From Thermoplasmata archaeon (lineage in GTDB: Archaea > Thermoplasmatota > Thermoplasmata > Methanomassiliicoccales > Methanomethylophilaceae): a stretch of 59,246 nucleotides of DNA. Made by a program: the position numbers and the translations under genes. Of this stretch, positions 1 to 9,221 are shown one piece after another (the first letter of the stretch is position 1; each line of letters opens with the position of its first letter). The DNA lies in the NCBI GenBank assembly GCA_015063135.1, contig SUTA01000013.1, positions 1 through 59,246 on the forward strand. Direction: 5' to 3'. A model generated the notes under the pieces. That model did no database searches and was not told the DNA's origin. It was given only the letters and a program-made list of their open reading frames with translations.

Positions 1-2
1 TG

Positions 3-1670
3 ACCTTCGACAGCAACGGCGGTACACCCTCTATCATCCCGAGCAGGACAGTAGCCGAAGGCGATCCGATAGGGGATCTGCCGACTGTCACCAGATCCGG
101 TTATAATTTCCTGGGATGGCATGACGGGACTGGATACGTCACCAAGAACACCAGGATGGGTACATCTGACATGAATCTCACGGCCAGGTGGGAGTCGAGT
201 CCCGGTCCTGGGCCCGGACCCGGCCCGGTATACAAGACGTTCACACTGAACTACGATGCCAATGGCGGTAGCGGAGCGCCCGCTGCGCAGACGTATTCCG
301 GCACCGAGACATCCCATATGTTCACGGTGTCGGACACTGAACCTGCATGGGAGGGACGTGCCTTCCAGGGATGGTCTACTTCCCAATCGGGTAGCGCAAC
401 CTATCACGGTGGCGACAGGATAACCGTCACCGGCACCACCACGCTGTATGCGATATGGTCGCAATCGGGTGAACATACGCTATACTTCGATGCAAACGGA
501 GGGACGTGCGATGAGACATCCAGAAAACTGAAGGAAGGGGAGCCGTACGGGGCCCTGCCGGAAGCGCAGCGCGATGATTACACATTCCAGGGATGGTTCA
601 CATCCCCTTCGGGAGGATCCGAGGTGTCTTCGGCGACCAAGATGGGCAATGCCGACGTCACCGTCTATGCACAATGGAAATTCTCCGGAGAGGAGAAAGA
701 GAAGCATGAGGAAAGGACACTCCCGGACGGTACCGTCGTGGAGAAGGATACCATCGATAGGATATATTCCGACGGAAGGACGGAGCATATAGAGGATACC
801 GTCACTACCCACCCGGATTCGTCGACGGAGCACACGTACATGAGGATCCTCGCAGAGAAGGATGGGAGCTTTATCATGAAGGAGGACCGCAGCGTCAGCA
901 TCGATTCTTCCGGAAAAGTCACCGGTATTTCCTACGATGTCACGGATTATCACGATGACGGAACGGTCACGATAAGCTACGACCCTTCGGGCTCGCTCGA
1001 TTCTGTCATCCAATCCGAGATCATCGGCGAGGACGCTATGGGCACAGCTCTTGACCGTCTGAGAGAAGGCGGAGAGTATCTTAGCTCCTACGGTGTGGAA
1101 TACGACAGCACCGTCGCGGCCGAGATATACTCGGAACTGAGGATCGGATCGGGGGCGCTTTCGCTGCTGGCCGAAGAAGAATATGGGCTGTACATCATCG
1201 CGGAGATCGGATCCATGCTTCTTGATGATGATGTGATATCATCCGCCGCATCGGCCATGGAGGATGTGACCATCACCATGGAGAAGGGCACTGAGGACAA
1301 CCTCACGCCAGCACAGATGCGTATCGTAGGCGACGGCTTTGCGGTCGTTGTGAAGATGTTCCGCGGTTCTGTGCAGGTGCATGACATCGGCGGTACCGCG
1401 ACGATCTCCCTCGAACCGGGATTGAAGGAAAACGTTTTCATCTATTACATTCAGGAGGACGGTTCGTATGAACTGACGGAATCGTCCTATGATATCGAAA
1501 CAGGGGAAGTGAGGTTCACAGTGACGCACTTCTCCGTCTATTTCGCCACTTCCGAAGCCATCGAGGAAGATGACGGCAAGGGATTGTCCCAATATTGGTG
1601 GATCATCCCCATCATCGTGGCAGCGGCGATAGCGTTGGTTATCGTTGCAAAATATGGGAGGAGTAGCTGA
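3..1670 (+). CDS. Listeria-Bacteroides-repeat surface protein, 5' partial
   Basis: The reading frame is already open at base 3 and encodes a clear repeat (FDSNGG... GYNFLGW... LTARW), so the gene begins upstream of the window; an ATG at 156 is internal. Three further repeats of the same FDANGG/GW/YAQW type follow to about residue 175 of the visible protein; these beta-grasp InlB B-repeat (Flg_new) modules occur in secreted adhesins. A Pro-Gly linker (GPGPGPGP) separates two of them. An acidic Thr/Asp-rich stalk follows. The C-terminus is one hydrophobic helix (WWIIPIIVAAAIALVIVAKY) with a short basic tail, so the protein is probably anchored with the repeats outside. The next gene starts 4 bp later, so the two are probably cotranscribed. 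The exact ligand cannot be told. Confidence 0.88.
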   Translation, partial: TFDSNGGTPSIIPSRTVAEGDPIGDLPTVTRSGYNFLGWHDGTGYVTKNTRMGTSDMNLTARWESSPGPGPGPGPVYKTFTLNYDANGGSGAPAAQTYSGTETSHMFTVSDTEPAWEGRAFQGWSTSQSGSATYHGGDRITVTGTTTLYAIWSQSGEHTLYFDANGGTCDETSRKLKEGEPYGALPEAQRDDYTFQGWFTSPSGGSEVSSATKMGNADVTVYAQWKFSGEEKEKHEERTLPDGTVVEKDTIDRIYSDGRTEHIEDTVTTHPDSSTEHTYMRILAEKDGSFIMKEDRSVSIDSSGKVTGISYDVTDYHDDGTVTISYDPSGSLDSVIQSEIIGEDAMGTALDRLREGGEYLSSYGVEYDSTVAAEIYSELRIGSGALSLLAEEEYGLYIIAEIGSMLLDDDVISSAASAMEDVTITMEKGTEDNLTPAQMRIVGDGFAVVVKMFRGSVQVHDIGGTATISLEPGLKENVFIYYIQEDGSYELTESSYDIETGEVRFTVTHFSVYFATSEAIEEDDGKGLSQYWWIIPIIVAAAIALVIVAKYGRSS

Positions 1671-1674
1671 TAGA

Positions 1675-4600
1675 ATGTCCTCTAAAAACAGAAAAGAAAC
1701 AGGTACGAATAAGAGAACTGCGGGCAGGTCAACGGGAGAGCGTGCCCGTCAGGGCCGTCAAAGATATGCCGTGTTCATAGCCGTCGCTGTGGCCATGATG
1801 TTCGTCGTCACGGCCTTCACGGTTGCAGAACAGAATGTAGACGTAGCCGATGCATCCGAGGCCGAGGGGTTGAACTACGTATTGGATGGCACGGTGATGA
1901 CCATCACCATCGCGAACGGCGGTACGATGCCTAACTATACGACGAGCACTTTATCTTCAAGACCCTGGAACGGAGTCATCACGACCTTCACAGAGGTCAT
2001 AATGCCGATCGGTCTTACGTCCGTAGGCAGCTATGCATTCTACGGCGCCACCTCGATGGTGAAGATAACATTGACGTCCAGCGTGACGGCGATCGGCGTT
2101 TCCGCGTTCCAGGATTCCGGACTGGTGTCCATTACCATCCCTAGGAACGTCTCGTCCATAGGCGACGATGCTTTCAAAGGCTGCACGAATCTGACGGCGA
2201 TAGACGTCAACGCGAACAATCCGACATACATGAGCGAGGACGGAGTGCTCTTCACAAAGGCCACGGCGGACAGAACGCTTCTTGTTTATCCGAATAAGCA
2301 TCACGGGACTTTCTACTTGGAATCGGACGGGGTATCCTCCAAGGAATATGTGATACCCTACGGTACAATCAAGATCTACAAGGAAGCGTTCCGCGGCAAC
2401 CAATACTTGGAGTTCGTCGTGATCACGGAGGCCGTCCAACAGATACAGCAGTACGCCTTCGCCGAGACCAAGCTATGCGCGGTGCAGTTCCCAAGATCCG
2501 TCACCAACATGGGAGTCGGAGCCTTCATGAACTGTACCGAGCTCATGGGTGTCGGCTTCGCAGAGGTCTCCACCGATCCGAGCAACCCTTACGGGCTGTC
2601 GGTCATACCAGCCAAATGCTTCGCGGGATGCACGAAATTGATGTCAATAATAACGGCCAGGAACGGGGGAGCCATCTCCTACACCGCGTCAGGCGACGAT
2701 GCTTCCTTCCCGGTCACGGATTGGACGAAATGGTACGAACATAATGGTTACAGACAAGGTAAGACTGCTTACTCGGCGCTGACTGGTGCACCTACTCTGG
2801 ACGCGGATTCCATGATCTTCGATAGGATTACGTTCACCTACAAAGACGGGTCCGCTAGCAAATCAGAAGGAGGAACAGCAGTGGGAGACAGGTTCGACTT
2901 CTATATCGATACACAAACCAGCTTCCCAGGGATATCCATCTCCAGGGGGTATCCTGGGGGAGACAGGAATAATTATGATGAATCGATGACCACTAAGGTC
3001 ATGTTGATCCAGGATGGCGTAACCGTCTGTGGCGTAGCTAGTTCTAAAAGCCTGGTGGACCAATTGTATCTACTTGAATATTATGTCATTCCGGATTCTG
3101 CTACATCACAGAATTATCTATATGAAACACCAAATCTCGTCAAACTGGTTTACATCCCTAAGACCTGTACGCTCACATATAGTGTCAATCCCTGGAAAAC
3201 TACAATGAGGGGCCTGATCATATCTGATGAAAATCCGTATCTTGAGGAGGTCGATGGTGTCATTCAACGTACAAGCGACCATCGCGCAGTTAATTTCTTC
3301 CCTTCGACCACCACCATTGTGGAAAATGGACTCTATAACAGTGGTGATGGTTCAGCCCAAAATCAAGGACAATACGGATTAATCCAAATCTCTCCTGACG
3401 CGGAAAGGATCCTAAGTAGATTTCAATGGTTTGTTGAGACATTAGTGAGACAGTCGGTGGCTTCACTGGAAAAAGATTCCGGTGGGACGATGAATCTGCA
3501 ATATCTTTCATCATGGAACCAATCTCGTATGAAAGGTACGATCGATTATCTACTCCTTGATGTGAATGGTACTAGAAGTAGCGGATATCATGCATTTTAC
3601 CCTTACAATGCAACTGAAAGTACTGCGGCAACAATGACCTTGTCCGCGGGCGTACTCTATTGCAGAGAAAACCCGTACGGCACGAATCTGGTGAAGACGG
3701 ACAGCGTGACAGGCGCCAAATACGCGCTCATCCCGCTGACGACTGCTCCGGATGCTGAGGGGGAGCGCACCGCTACAGGGATGTACACGCTGCTTGTCAT
3801 GGGCTCTAAGGAGATGATGGGTACCGGCAGCGATCTCACTGCGTTGACCGGTGCCACCTCATCGGCAAGACCAGACTGGTGCACATACATCGATAACGGT
3901 ACTGTGAAGCACATCGTCATCCAGAACTGCTTCACCACCATTGGCGCATATACATTCGCATCATCGTCGTACAGCGCCAACAACACTGTGGGGATCACCC
4001 TTCCGTCCAACGTGACCTCTGTAGGCGCTTATGCCTTCCAGAATCTCCATATCCAAAGGATATTCCTGCCGAGCGGCCTGACATCGCTCGACCTCTCATG
4101 CTTCGACATGTGCAAGGACCTGGCATACATCCACGTATCCGACAGCAACACTGCATTCACCAGCGTGGATGGGATCCTGATGACATTGGAAGCGGAGACG
4201 GATGAGGGAACGGGAACGACGACATATACCAACACCGGTAACGCTGTCTGCATTCCCGCATCCATAGGAACCGAATTCACCATGCCGGACGAGGTCGTGA
4301 CGATTTCTTCGGGGGCTGCGAAAAACTCAAAAATGAAGTCGATAGACCTGAACAACACCACTGCGGTCCAATCCTATGCATTCTATGGCTCTGTCTTCAC
4401 GGATCTGAACACGGGTAAAGTCATCACCATCGGGGAATACGCTTTCGCCGGTTCGTCCGATCTCAGATCGGTGCAGCTGTCGAGAGCATTGACGACCATC
4501 TCAGCCAATGCTTTCTCGGATACGGATGTCGAGATGTTCTCCCTGGAATCCATTACCGGCGTGTACGAGGAGATCACCATCGCGCCCGGATCCATCCCGA

Positions 4601-6525
4601 CGCCCACGGTAGGATGGTACGAGAACGGCGCCCTTAAAATCGATGACATCGCGTTCAAAAGAGGTAATTTCTATACGAAAGGAGAGGTGACAGAGGGTTT
4701 CTCCAAGCTCGGCGACAATGGGCTGTATTACAGGCAGGTGGAATCCGGAGATCAGAACATCCTCATCATCAGACATTCCGATACAACCAAGGACGGAACG
4801 ATGCCTAATTTCGATACCACTTCCGAAGGCAGGTCGCCCTTCCAGACATCCACAACGAGTGTCATCCTCCCGGCGACGCTCCGGACCGTCGGCAACTATG
4901 CCTTCTACAACCTGGGAAATCTCAGCTCGATCACAATTCCAACGAAGGTCGTCTCCATAGGCGAAGGTGCCTTCCAGGGAACCGCCCTTTCATCCGTGAC
5001 CATTCCGAACAGCGTGACCGCTCTGGGCGATGGGGCCTTCTACGGATTATCAACGCTAAAATCGGCCACCATCGGTTCCGGCATAGCTACGATATCCGAA
5101 AGCGCGTTCGCCTCTACGGGCCTTACAACAATGGCCATCCCCTCCACCGTCACCGCGATCGGTGAATCGGCATTCGCGTCCACGGAATCACTGACCAGTG
5201 TCGATCTGGGCACCTCTTTGAAGACCATAGGGGCTTGCGCATTCTCCGGATCGGGCCTGACGGGATCGATCTCGATACCCCAGTCCGTAACGAGCATCGG
5301 AGAGGAGGCATTCAAAAGGTCCACATCATCATCCACCGGGGGCATCACAGCCCTGAACATCGGCGGCAAGGTCGCGACGATCGGGAATAGGGCCTTCTCC
5401 GGACATGGTGCGCTGGCAACGGTCATGATACTTGGGTCCGACACCCTCGATATCGGGGCCAATGCGTTCTCCACCTACGATTCAGAGACTCCTGTGTCGT
5501 ATACAGATATCCTGTACAAGAGGAATTCCGAAGGAGCGGCATCGGTATTGGGTACCGGAACCGCGAGGGGATTCGCCTATACAGCGGGAGAGACGGGAAC
5601 GTGCATCCAAGTGGGAGCCAACATCAAGGCCGTATACGCCTCGCCTACGCTCTTCATCACAGGATCTGGAGAATTCTATGAATCCAGTTCGGAATCATGG
5701 GCCGAAGGCGCGCTGGACGCATGGAAAGGTTACGTACCTACCAACATGTATCTAGTCGGGGATCTGACCGTGGCGTCGGACATCTTCGATTCCACCAACG
5801 CCGCCAACATCATATCAAATCTGAAAGAAATGACCGTCACGTCCTCTGCGACCACGTTCTCGCAGGGTCTGTTATCGCCATATCAGATAACGGATCTGAG
5901 GATCCCTGCCGGCCTGGACTGCTCCATCGCTTTCGTATCGGCGGATTCCACCGTTATGATGGATACCCTGAAGAACCTCAGATTGTCCGGTTCCGGAGCG
6001 GCGAACTACACAGCTGAAAATTATACCAAGACGCCTTGGCAGCTGTCGGCAGGATTCCAGAAGGTGATTCTTGAGGAGGATGTGGATTCTATCGGAGCGT
6101 ACATGTTCAAAGGCATGGATGTGTCATACCTCGACCTCTCGAACATTACTAGCATCGGTTCCAATGCATTCAACGGTTCCGGATTCACCTCCCTGAATCT
6201 GAAAGGCGGATATCTGGCGGCGACCGCCAGCACTTCCGTCGAATCTGTATATCTGGGCGATGGCGCGTTCGACGGCAATGCCATCAAGACGGTGGAAGTG
6301 ACTGATGCAAGCGGAACATTCACCCTGAACGCAGGTACGGACTGTTCGTTCGTCCAATCAGGAAGATATCTGGTGATCATATCCGATACGATAGCATATC
6401 CTGTATGGTACGATGATTCCGGAAGATGGGTCACCACCTTCATGGATGGAGGATCGTATGCCGTCGGATCCCTTGAAGATGTGAAAGAGAACACCTACAC
6501 AGCATCATTGACAACTACGATGTGA
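1675..6525 (+). CDS. Giant BspA-type leucine-rich-repeat surface protein
   Basis: About 1616 aa. The ATG at 1675 follows a GGAGGAG box at 1657-1663; upstream TTG and ATG codons in the same frame lie at or before that box. A basic N-terminus precedes a signal/anchor helix (YAVFIAVAVAMMFVVTAF). Groups of BspA/LRR_5 repeats of the form SVGSYAFYG..S..KITL occur around 1.97-2.56, 3.9-4.56, 4.84-5.5 and 6.06-6.3 kb, separated by non-repeat inserts. BspA repeats are known as adhesin scaffolds in gut and oral microbes. No C-terminal membrane helix is visible, so attachment would be by the uncleaved N-terminal helix, or the protein is released. The part at 2.75-3.65 kb is clearly AT-richer than the rest (see findings). 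The signal peptidase gene starts 4 bp downstream. Confidence 0.9.
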   Translation: MSSKNRKETGTNKRTAGRSTGERARQGRQRYAVFIAVAVAMMFVVTAFTVAEQNVDVADASEAEGLNYVLDGTVMTITIANGGTMPNYTTSTLSSRPWNGVITTFTEVIMPIGLTSVGSYAFYGATSMVKITLTSSVTAIGVSAFQDSGLVSITIPRNVSSIGDDAFKGCTNLTAIDVNANNPTYMSEDGVLFTKATADRTLLVYPNKHHGTFYLESDGVSSKEYVIPYGTIKIYKEAFRGNQYLEFVVITEAVQQIQQYAFAETKLCAVQFPRSVTNMGVGAFMNCTELMGVGFAEVSTDPSNPYGLSVIPAKCFAGCTKLMSIITARNGGAISYTASGDDASFPVTDWTKWYEHNGYRQGKTAYSALTGAPTLDADSMIFDRITFTYKDGSASKSEGGTAVGDRFDFYIDTQTSFPGISISRGYPGGDRNNYDESMTTKVMLIQDGVTVCGVASSKSLVDQLYLLEYYVIPDSATSQNYLYETPNLVKLVYIPKTCTLTYSVNPWKTTMRGLIISDENPYLEEVDGVIQRTSDHRAVNFFPSTTTIVENGLYNSGDGSAQNQGQYGLIQISPDAERILSRFQWFVETLVRQSVASLEKDSGGTMNLQYLSSWNQSRMKGTIDYLLLDVNGTRSSGYHAFYPYNATESTAATMTLSAGVLYCRENPYGTNLVKTDSVTGAKYALIPLTTAPDAEGERTATGMYTLLVMGSKEMMGTGSDLTALTGATSSARPDWCTYIDNGTVKHIVIQNCFTTIGAYTFASSSYSANNTVGITLPSNVTSVGAYAFQNLHIQRIFLPSGLTSLDLSCFDMCKDLAYIHVSDSNTAFTSVDGILMTLEAETDEGTGTTTYTNTGNAVCIPASIGTEFTMPDEVVTISSGAAKNSKMKSIDLNNTTAVQSYAFYGSVFTDLNTGKVITIGEYAFAGSSDLRSVQLSRALTTISANAFSDTDVEMFSLESITGVYEEITIAPGSIPTPTVGWYENGALKIDDIAFKRGNFYTKGEVTEGFSKLGDNGLYYRQVESGDQNILIIRHSDTTKDGTMPNFDTTSEGRSPFQTSTTSVILPATLRTVGNYAFYNLGNLSSITIPTKVVSIGEGAFQGTALSSVTIPNSVTALGDGAFYGLSTLKSATIGSGIATISESAFASTGLTTMAIPSTVTAIGESAFASTESLTSVDLGTSLKTIGACAFSGSGLTGSISIPQSVTSIGEEAFKRSTSSSTGGITALNIGGKVATIGNRAFSGHGALATVMILGSDTLDIGANAFSTYDSETPVSYTDILYKRNSEGAASVLGTGTARGFAYTAGETGTCIQVGANIKAVYASPTLFITGSGEFYESSSESWAEGALDAWKGYVPTNMYLVGDLTVASDIFDSTNAANIISNLKEMTVTSSATTFSQGLLSPYQITDLRIPAGLDCSIAFVSADSTVMMDTLKNLRLSGSGAANYTAENYTKTPWQLSAGFQKVILEEDVDSIGAYMFKGMDVSYLDLSNITSIGSNAFNGSGFTSLNLKGGYLAATASTSVESVYLGDGAFDGNAIKTVEVTDASGTFTLNAGTDCSFVQSGRYLVIISDTIAYPVWYDDSGRWVTTFMDGGSYAVGSLEDVKENTYTASLTTTM

Positions 6526-6529
6526 TCGC

Positions 6530-7117
6530 TTGGACCAACAACCTACTCAAACCGATGGGTGCGGAGCACCCATCCGTCTTAAAGACGGCCGCGGGAACAG
6601 GAAGGTCTCCCTTTCCATCATCCTGGCGGCCGTCGCCCTTGCTTCGCTCCTGCTGATCTGCATGGTGCATCTCAACGGATGGTCCCTGGATTTCACCGAC
6701 AGGGACATGCGCCTTATCGTGACCGACTCCATGGACGGGGAGCCCACGGATTATGAGATCCCCACGATAGAGAAGGATTCCATGGTCATGGTCAGGCTCA
6801 TCGACGATGACGAGAAGCTGACATTGAAAGAAGGCGATGTCATCCAATTCCGTTCCCATGGTATCCTCAACCACCACAGGGTGATATCCAACGACATCGA
6901 GAATGCGTATGCCACCACCAAAGGCGATAACGCCCAGTTCTCCGAGAAGGTGAGCTACAAGGACATACGCGGCATAGTCGTGGGTAAGGACCATCTGCTC
7001 GGAATGATCGTTGCATTCGTGAAGACTAATTGGATGGTACTGATCATCGCCATCGTTGCGATTCTGGTCATATCGGAGATCTGGTCCAGATATCTAAGGG
7101 CTGATAGAGAGGGATGA
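6530..7117 (+). CDS. Signal peptidase I, archaeal/SipW type
   Basis: 195 aa with a hydrophobic helix near residues 27-46 and a second at the C-terminus (about 165-185), a Sec11/SipW-like topology. The nucleophile serine lies in TDSMDGE and the general base is histidine (ILNHHRVIS), not the lysine of bacterial LepB. Sec11-type enzymes use a Ser-His pair. A KGDNAQ segment matches the conserved KGDxN box. It would cleave signal peptides of exported proteins at the outer face of the membrane. The only start in frame is TTG at 6530, because TGA precedes it at 6509 and there is no convincing Shine-Dalgarno; translation is probably coupled to the upstream LRR gene. Position directly after two secreted proteins suggests a dedicated enzyme, which is inference. 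Confidence 0.85.
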   Translation: MDQQPTQTDGCGAPIRLKDGRGNRKVSLSIILAAVALASLLLICMVHLNGWSLDFTDRDMRLIVTDSMDGEPTDYEIPTIEKDSMVMVRLIDDDEKLTLKEGDVIQFRSHGILNHHRVISNDIENAYATTKGDNAQFSEKVSYKDIRGIVVGKDHLLGMIVAFVKTNWMVLIIAIVAILVISEIWSRYLRADREG

Positions 7118-7175
7118 CAGACAGGAGAGATAGATGCGGGGCCTCCCGTCATCCCTCGGAAGGAGGATGACTACG

Positions 7176-7658
7176 ATGAAGGAAAAAAGAGAGAAGGAGG
7201 AATTCACCCCTACAATCGGGATCCCCATAGGGGGCCCCCTTGATTCGAGGAAGAACGTCGACCTGGAGCCAAGGCCCTTCACGGACCTGCCCGAGGAAGT
7301 GCAGGCGATGCTCATGTCCAAGAAGACCGACAACAAGGAGAGATCCACTTCGGATATCCTGTCGCAGAGGCATATGCTCGCTCTGATCCTGTACATCGAA
7401 AGGATGCAACCGGTGCTGAAGTGCGACATCTACAATGACATATCGAGGGGTGCGGGGATGGCCGAGAAGATCAACGACCTGCACAGGCTGGGGCTGATCG
7501 AGGTGTATCAGACCGCTAGGTACAACTCGAACATAATCGTCCTGACCGACAAAGGCCGCCGTACGGCCGAGAACATAAGGCAGATGGTCGGGACCATCCG
7601 GGCGGGGATCGGATCCCGGAAGGATCTTGGGATGCCAGGACGGAGGCGGTGTTTTTGA
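7176..7658 (+). CDS. Winged-helix DNA-binding protein
   Basis: About 160 aa. ATG 7176 is preferred because GGAGG at 7162-7166 directly abuts the alternative ATG at 7167 but sits 9 bp from 7176. The segment from LSQRHMLALILYIERMQPVLKCDIYNDIS through INDLHRLGLIEV to the wing IIVLTDKGRRTAENI resembles the winged helix of small archaeal regulators that respond to cell state. The first 60 residues are charged and probably disordered. The gene follows the signal peptidase by about 60 bp and may end the surface-protein operon, where it could regulate these genes (inference). It converges on hipA. Confidence 0.6.
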   Translation: MKEKREKEEFTPTIGIPIGGPLDSRKNVDLEPRPFTDLPEEVQAMLMSKKTDNKERSTSDILSQRHMLALILYIERMQPVLKCDIYNDISRGAGMAEKINDLHRLGLIEVYQTARYNSNIIVLTDKGRRTAENIRQMVGTIRAGIGSRKDLGMPGRRRCF

Positions 7659-7688
7659 CACCCTTCATCTTGTGCCTCCGCGGAAGCC

Positions 7689-8780
7689 TCACAGCCATTC
7701 GGAGAGGTCCTCTGACACCACATCGCCAACGCGGGATACGATCTCCGCGGCCTGGCCCCTGGGTATGTTCATCTCCGATGCGAGGGCGAGCAGCTCCTTC
7801 TCGCCCGGCAGGGGGTTCCCGAGGCAGGTCATGTGATGCTCCCTCATGTTCGGCGTCCTCGTCAGGTCGTACGCTGGGGACAGGACGTACCTGCCCTCAT
7901 CCGGCAGGTACAGGTAGGAGAAATTGCCCGGGTGGTCGTCGAAGTTCTTCGCCAGCACGTTGAAGCAGGACAGGCGGAACGCCTTCACGACCTCCGCCTG
8001 GGAGCGGGTGACGTACCTGGTCGCCTGGAGAAAGGACAGGTAGTCCAGCAGGGGCAGGTCCGTAGGTACTTCAAGGAGGCCTGACAGAGATATCATGTGG
8101 ATCCCCTTCCCCGCGTCCCTGTCGAACCTCTTGGAGGCGAAGTATCCGTCGCACATCTCCGAATCCAGCAGGCGGTGCTCTGGCACGTCGATGCTGCATC
8201 TCGCCGCGGCTTCGCTGTATTCAAACTCCATCCTGCCGATGGACCCCGGGTCGTGGCGCTCGCGGAACTTGACGATCCATTCCTCCCCGCCGATGGCGGC
8301 GTTCACCTTGGGCCTGGCGCCGCCGGTGGATCCCGCCCTCCTGAAGATGTCGTCCATGTCGGCCGGTCCTTCCTCCATGATGGATATGCACTCCACGCAC
8401 AGCTCATCGGGGTCCGACAGCGGGGGCATATCCCAGTCGCATCCCGTGGGCTCGTAGCGCAGCGCCCCCTTGGCGTCCCTGCCGGTGTAGGACAGCCTCT
8501 CCAGCGGACCCAGGCCCCTGTAGTCTATGCCCCTCCTCGCGAGGGCCTTCACCGCGGTCAGCATCCCCCATCCGCCTGGGAGGGAATCGGCGAACACGCT
8601 CGGCAGACCGTCGAAGTAGTTCGCCCTGCCCTTGAAGAGGCGGTCATCCAGCGGCAGGGAGCGGGGGGATAAGGAGAACCCGTCCCTCAGCCACTCCCTG
8701 CTGTAGGCGAAATAGACGACGCCGGAGCCCTGCCTGAGGCGGCCGACCTCGTCCTCGCCGAGCATCACGCGGAGGTCCAT
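7689..8780 (-). CDS. hipA: HipA-family serine/threonine kinase toxin
   Basis: 363 aa, slightly shorter than E. coli HipA (440). Visible motifs are the N-subdomain start (VGRLRQG...FAYSREWL), a glycine-rich loop GGARPKV, the ATP-binding lysine in WIVKF, the catalytic NFDDHPGNF (Asp plus metal-binding Asn) and the magnesium loop LSPAYDLT. E. coli HipA phosphorylates glutamyl-tRNA synthetase and induces dormancy; the target here is unknown. The start lies 1 bp from the hipB stop, so the two are one transcript. All catalytic motifs are intact, so the toxin should be active. Confidence 0.88.
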   Translation of the reverse strand: MDLRVMLGEDEVGRLRQGSGVVYFAYSREWLRDGFSLSPRSLPLDDRLFKGRANYFDGLPSVFADSLPGGWGMLTAVKALARRGIDYRGLGPLERLSYTGRDAKGALRYEPTGCDWDMPPLSDPDELCVECISIMEEGPADMDDIFRRAGSTGGARPKVNAAIGGEEWIVKFRERHDPGSIGRMEFEYSEAAARCSIDVPEHRLLDSEMCDGYFASKRFDRDAGKGIHMISLSGLLEVPTDLPLLDYLSFLQATRYVTRSQAEVVKAFRLSCFNVLAKNFDDHPGNFSYLYLPDEGRYVLSPAYDLTRTPNMREHHMTCLGNPLPGEKELLALASEMNIPRGQAAEIVSRVGDVVSEDLSEWL

Positions 8781-8781
8781 G

Positions 8782-9069
8782 TCATCCCCTCAGGTCATCC
8801 GCGGTAAGGGCCGGAGCGGAGAAGAGGTCATCCAGCTGGTCGTCGCATCCTACCGCAATCGAGAGCATCCACAGGCTCTCCAGGGAGATCATGCCGGTGC
8901 GCTCGAAGCGCTTCACGGTCCCGTACGGGACACCGCTCCTGTCGGACAGCTGCAGCTGGGTCAGGCCGGCCTTCTTGCGGTATGCCTTGAATCTCGATGC
9001 CAGCCCGACCATCCTCTGGTCCAGGGATTCCTCCTGGAAGATGTCGCTCAGCTCAAGAAACGGCTTCAT
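8782..9069 (-). CDS. hipB: HipB-like XRE antitoxin
   Basis: 95 aa with a Cro/CI helix-turn-helix at residues about 25-65 (FKAYRKKAGLTQLQLSDRSGVPYGTVKRFERTG). An N-terminal extension of about 20 residues and a short C-terminal tail probably bind HipA. HipB proteins neutralise HipA and repress their own operon through inverted repeats. Two matching GATAA-N4-TTATC sites sit just upstream of this gene. It is the first gene of the hipBA pair, giving antitoxin-first order. Confidence 0.82.
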   Translation of the reverse strand: MKPFLELSDIFQEESLDQRMVGLASRFKAYRKKAGLTQLQLSDRSGVPYGTVKRFERTGMISLESLWMLSIAVGCDDQLDDLFSAPALTADDLRG

Positions 9070-9076
9070 AATAACG

Positions 9077-9133
9077 GATAATATTTTATCTATTTATAGT
9101 TGATTTTTCATTAATAGATAATATATTATCTAT
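9077..9133 (-). promoter_or_regulatory. Two-site operator/promoter of hipBA
   Basis: Two copies of GATAA-N4-TTATC lie exactly 40 bp apart, at 9077-9090 and 9117-9130. The distal copy is the core of a perfect 20-bp palindrome, ATAGATAATATATTATCTAT, at 9114-9133. The proximal copy is only 8 bp from the hipB start. The region is almost pure A/T in a GC-rich genome and also contains TATA-like sequence. The spacing of about four helical turns would put two repressor dimers on the same DNA face. That HipB binds here is inferred from position and symmetry. Confidence 0.7.
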
Positions 9134-9221
9134 AAATTTGGCGACTTAGAAGTCCGATAAGCACAGGGACACCATCCTGAAGTACGGGAGGGTCCAGAAG
9201 AGGGTCAACCAGGCCGACAAG

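Noticed and set aside
195-230. CCCGG-rich tract as a structural or recombination repeat
   Set aside because: It simply encodes a Gly-Pro linker between surface repeats.
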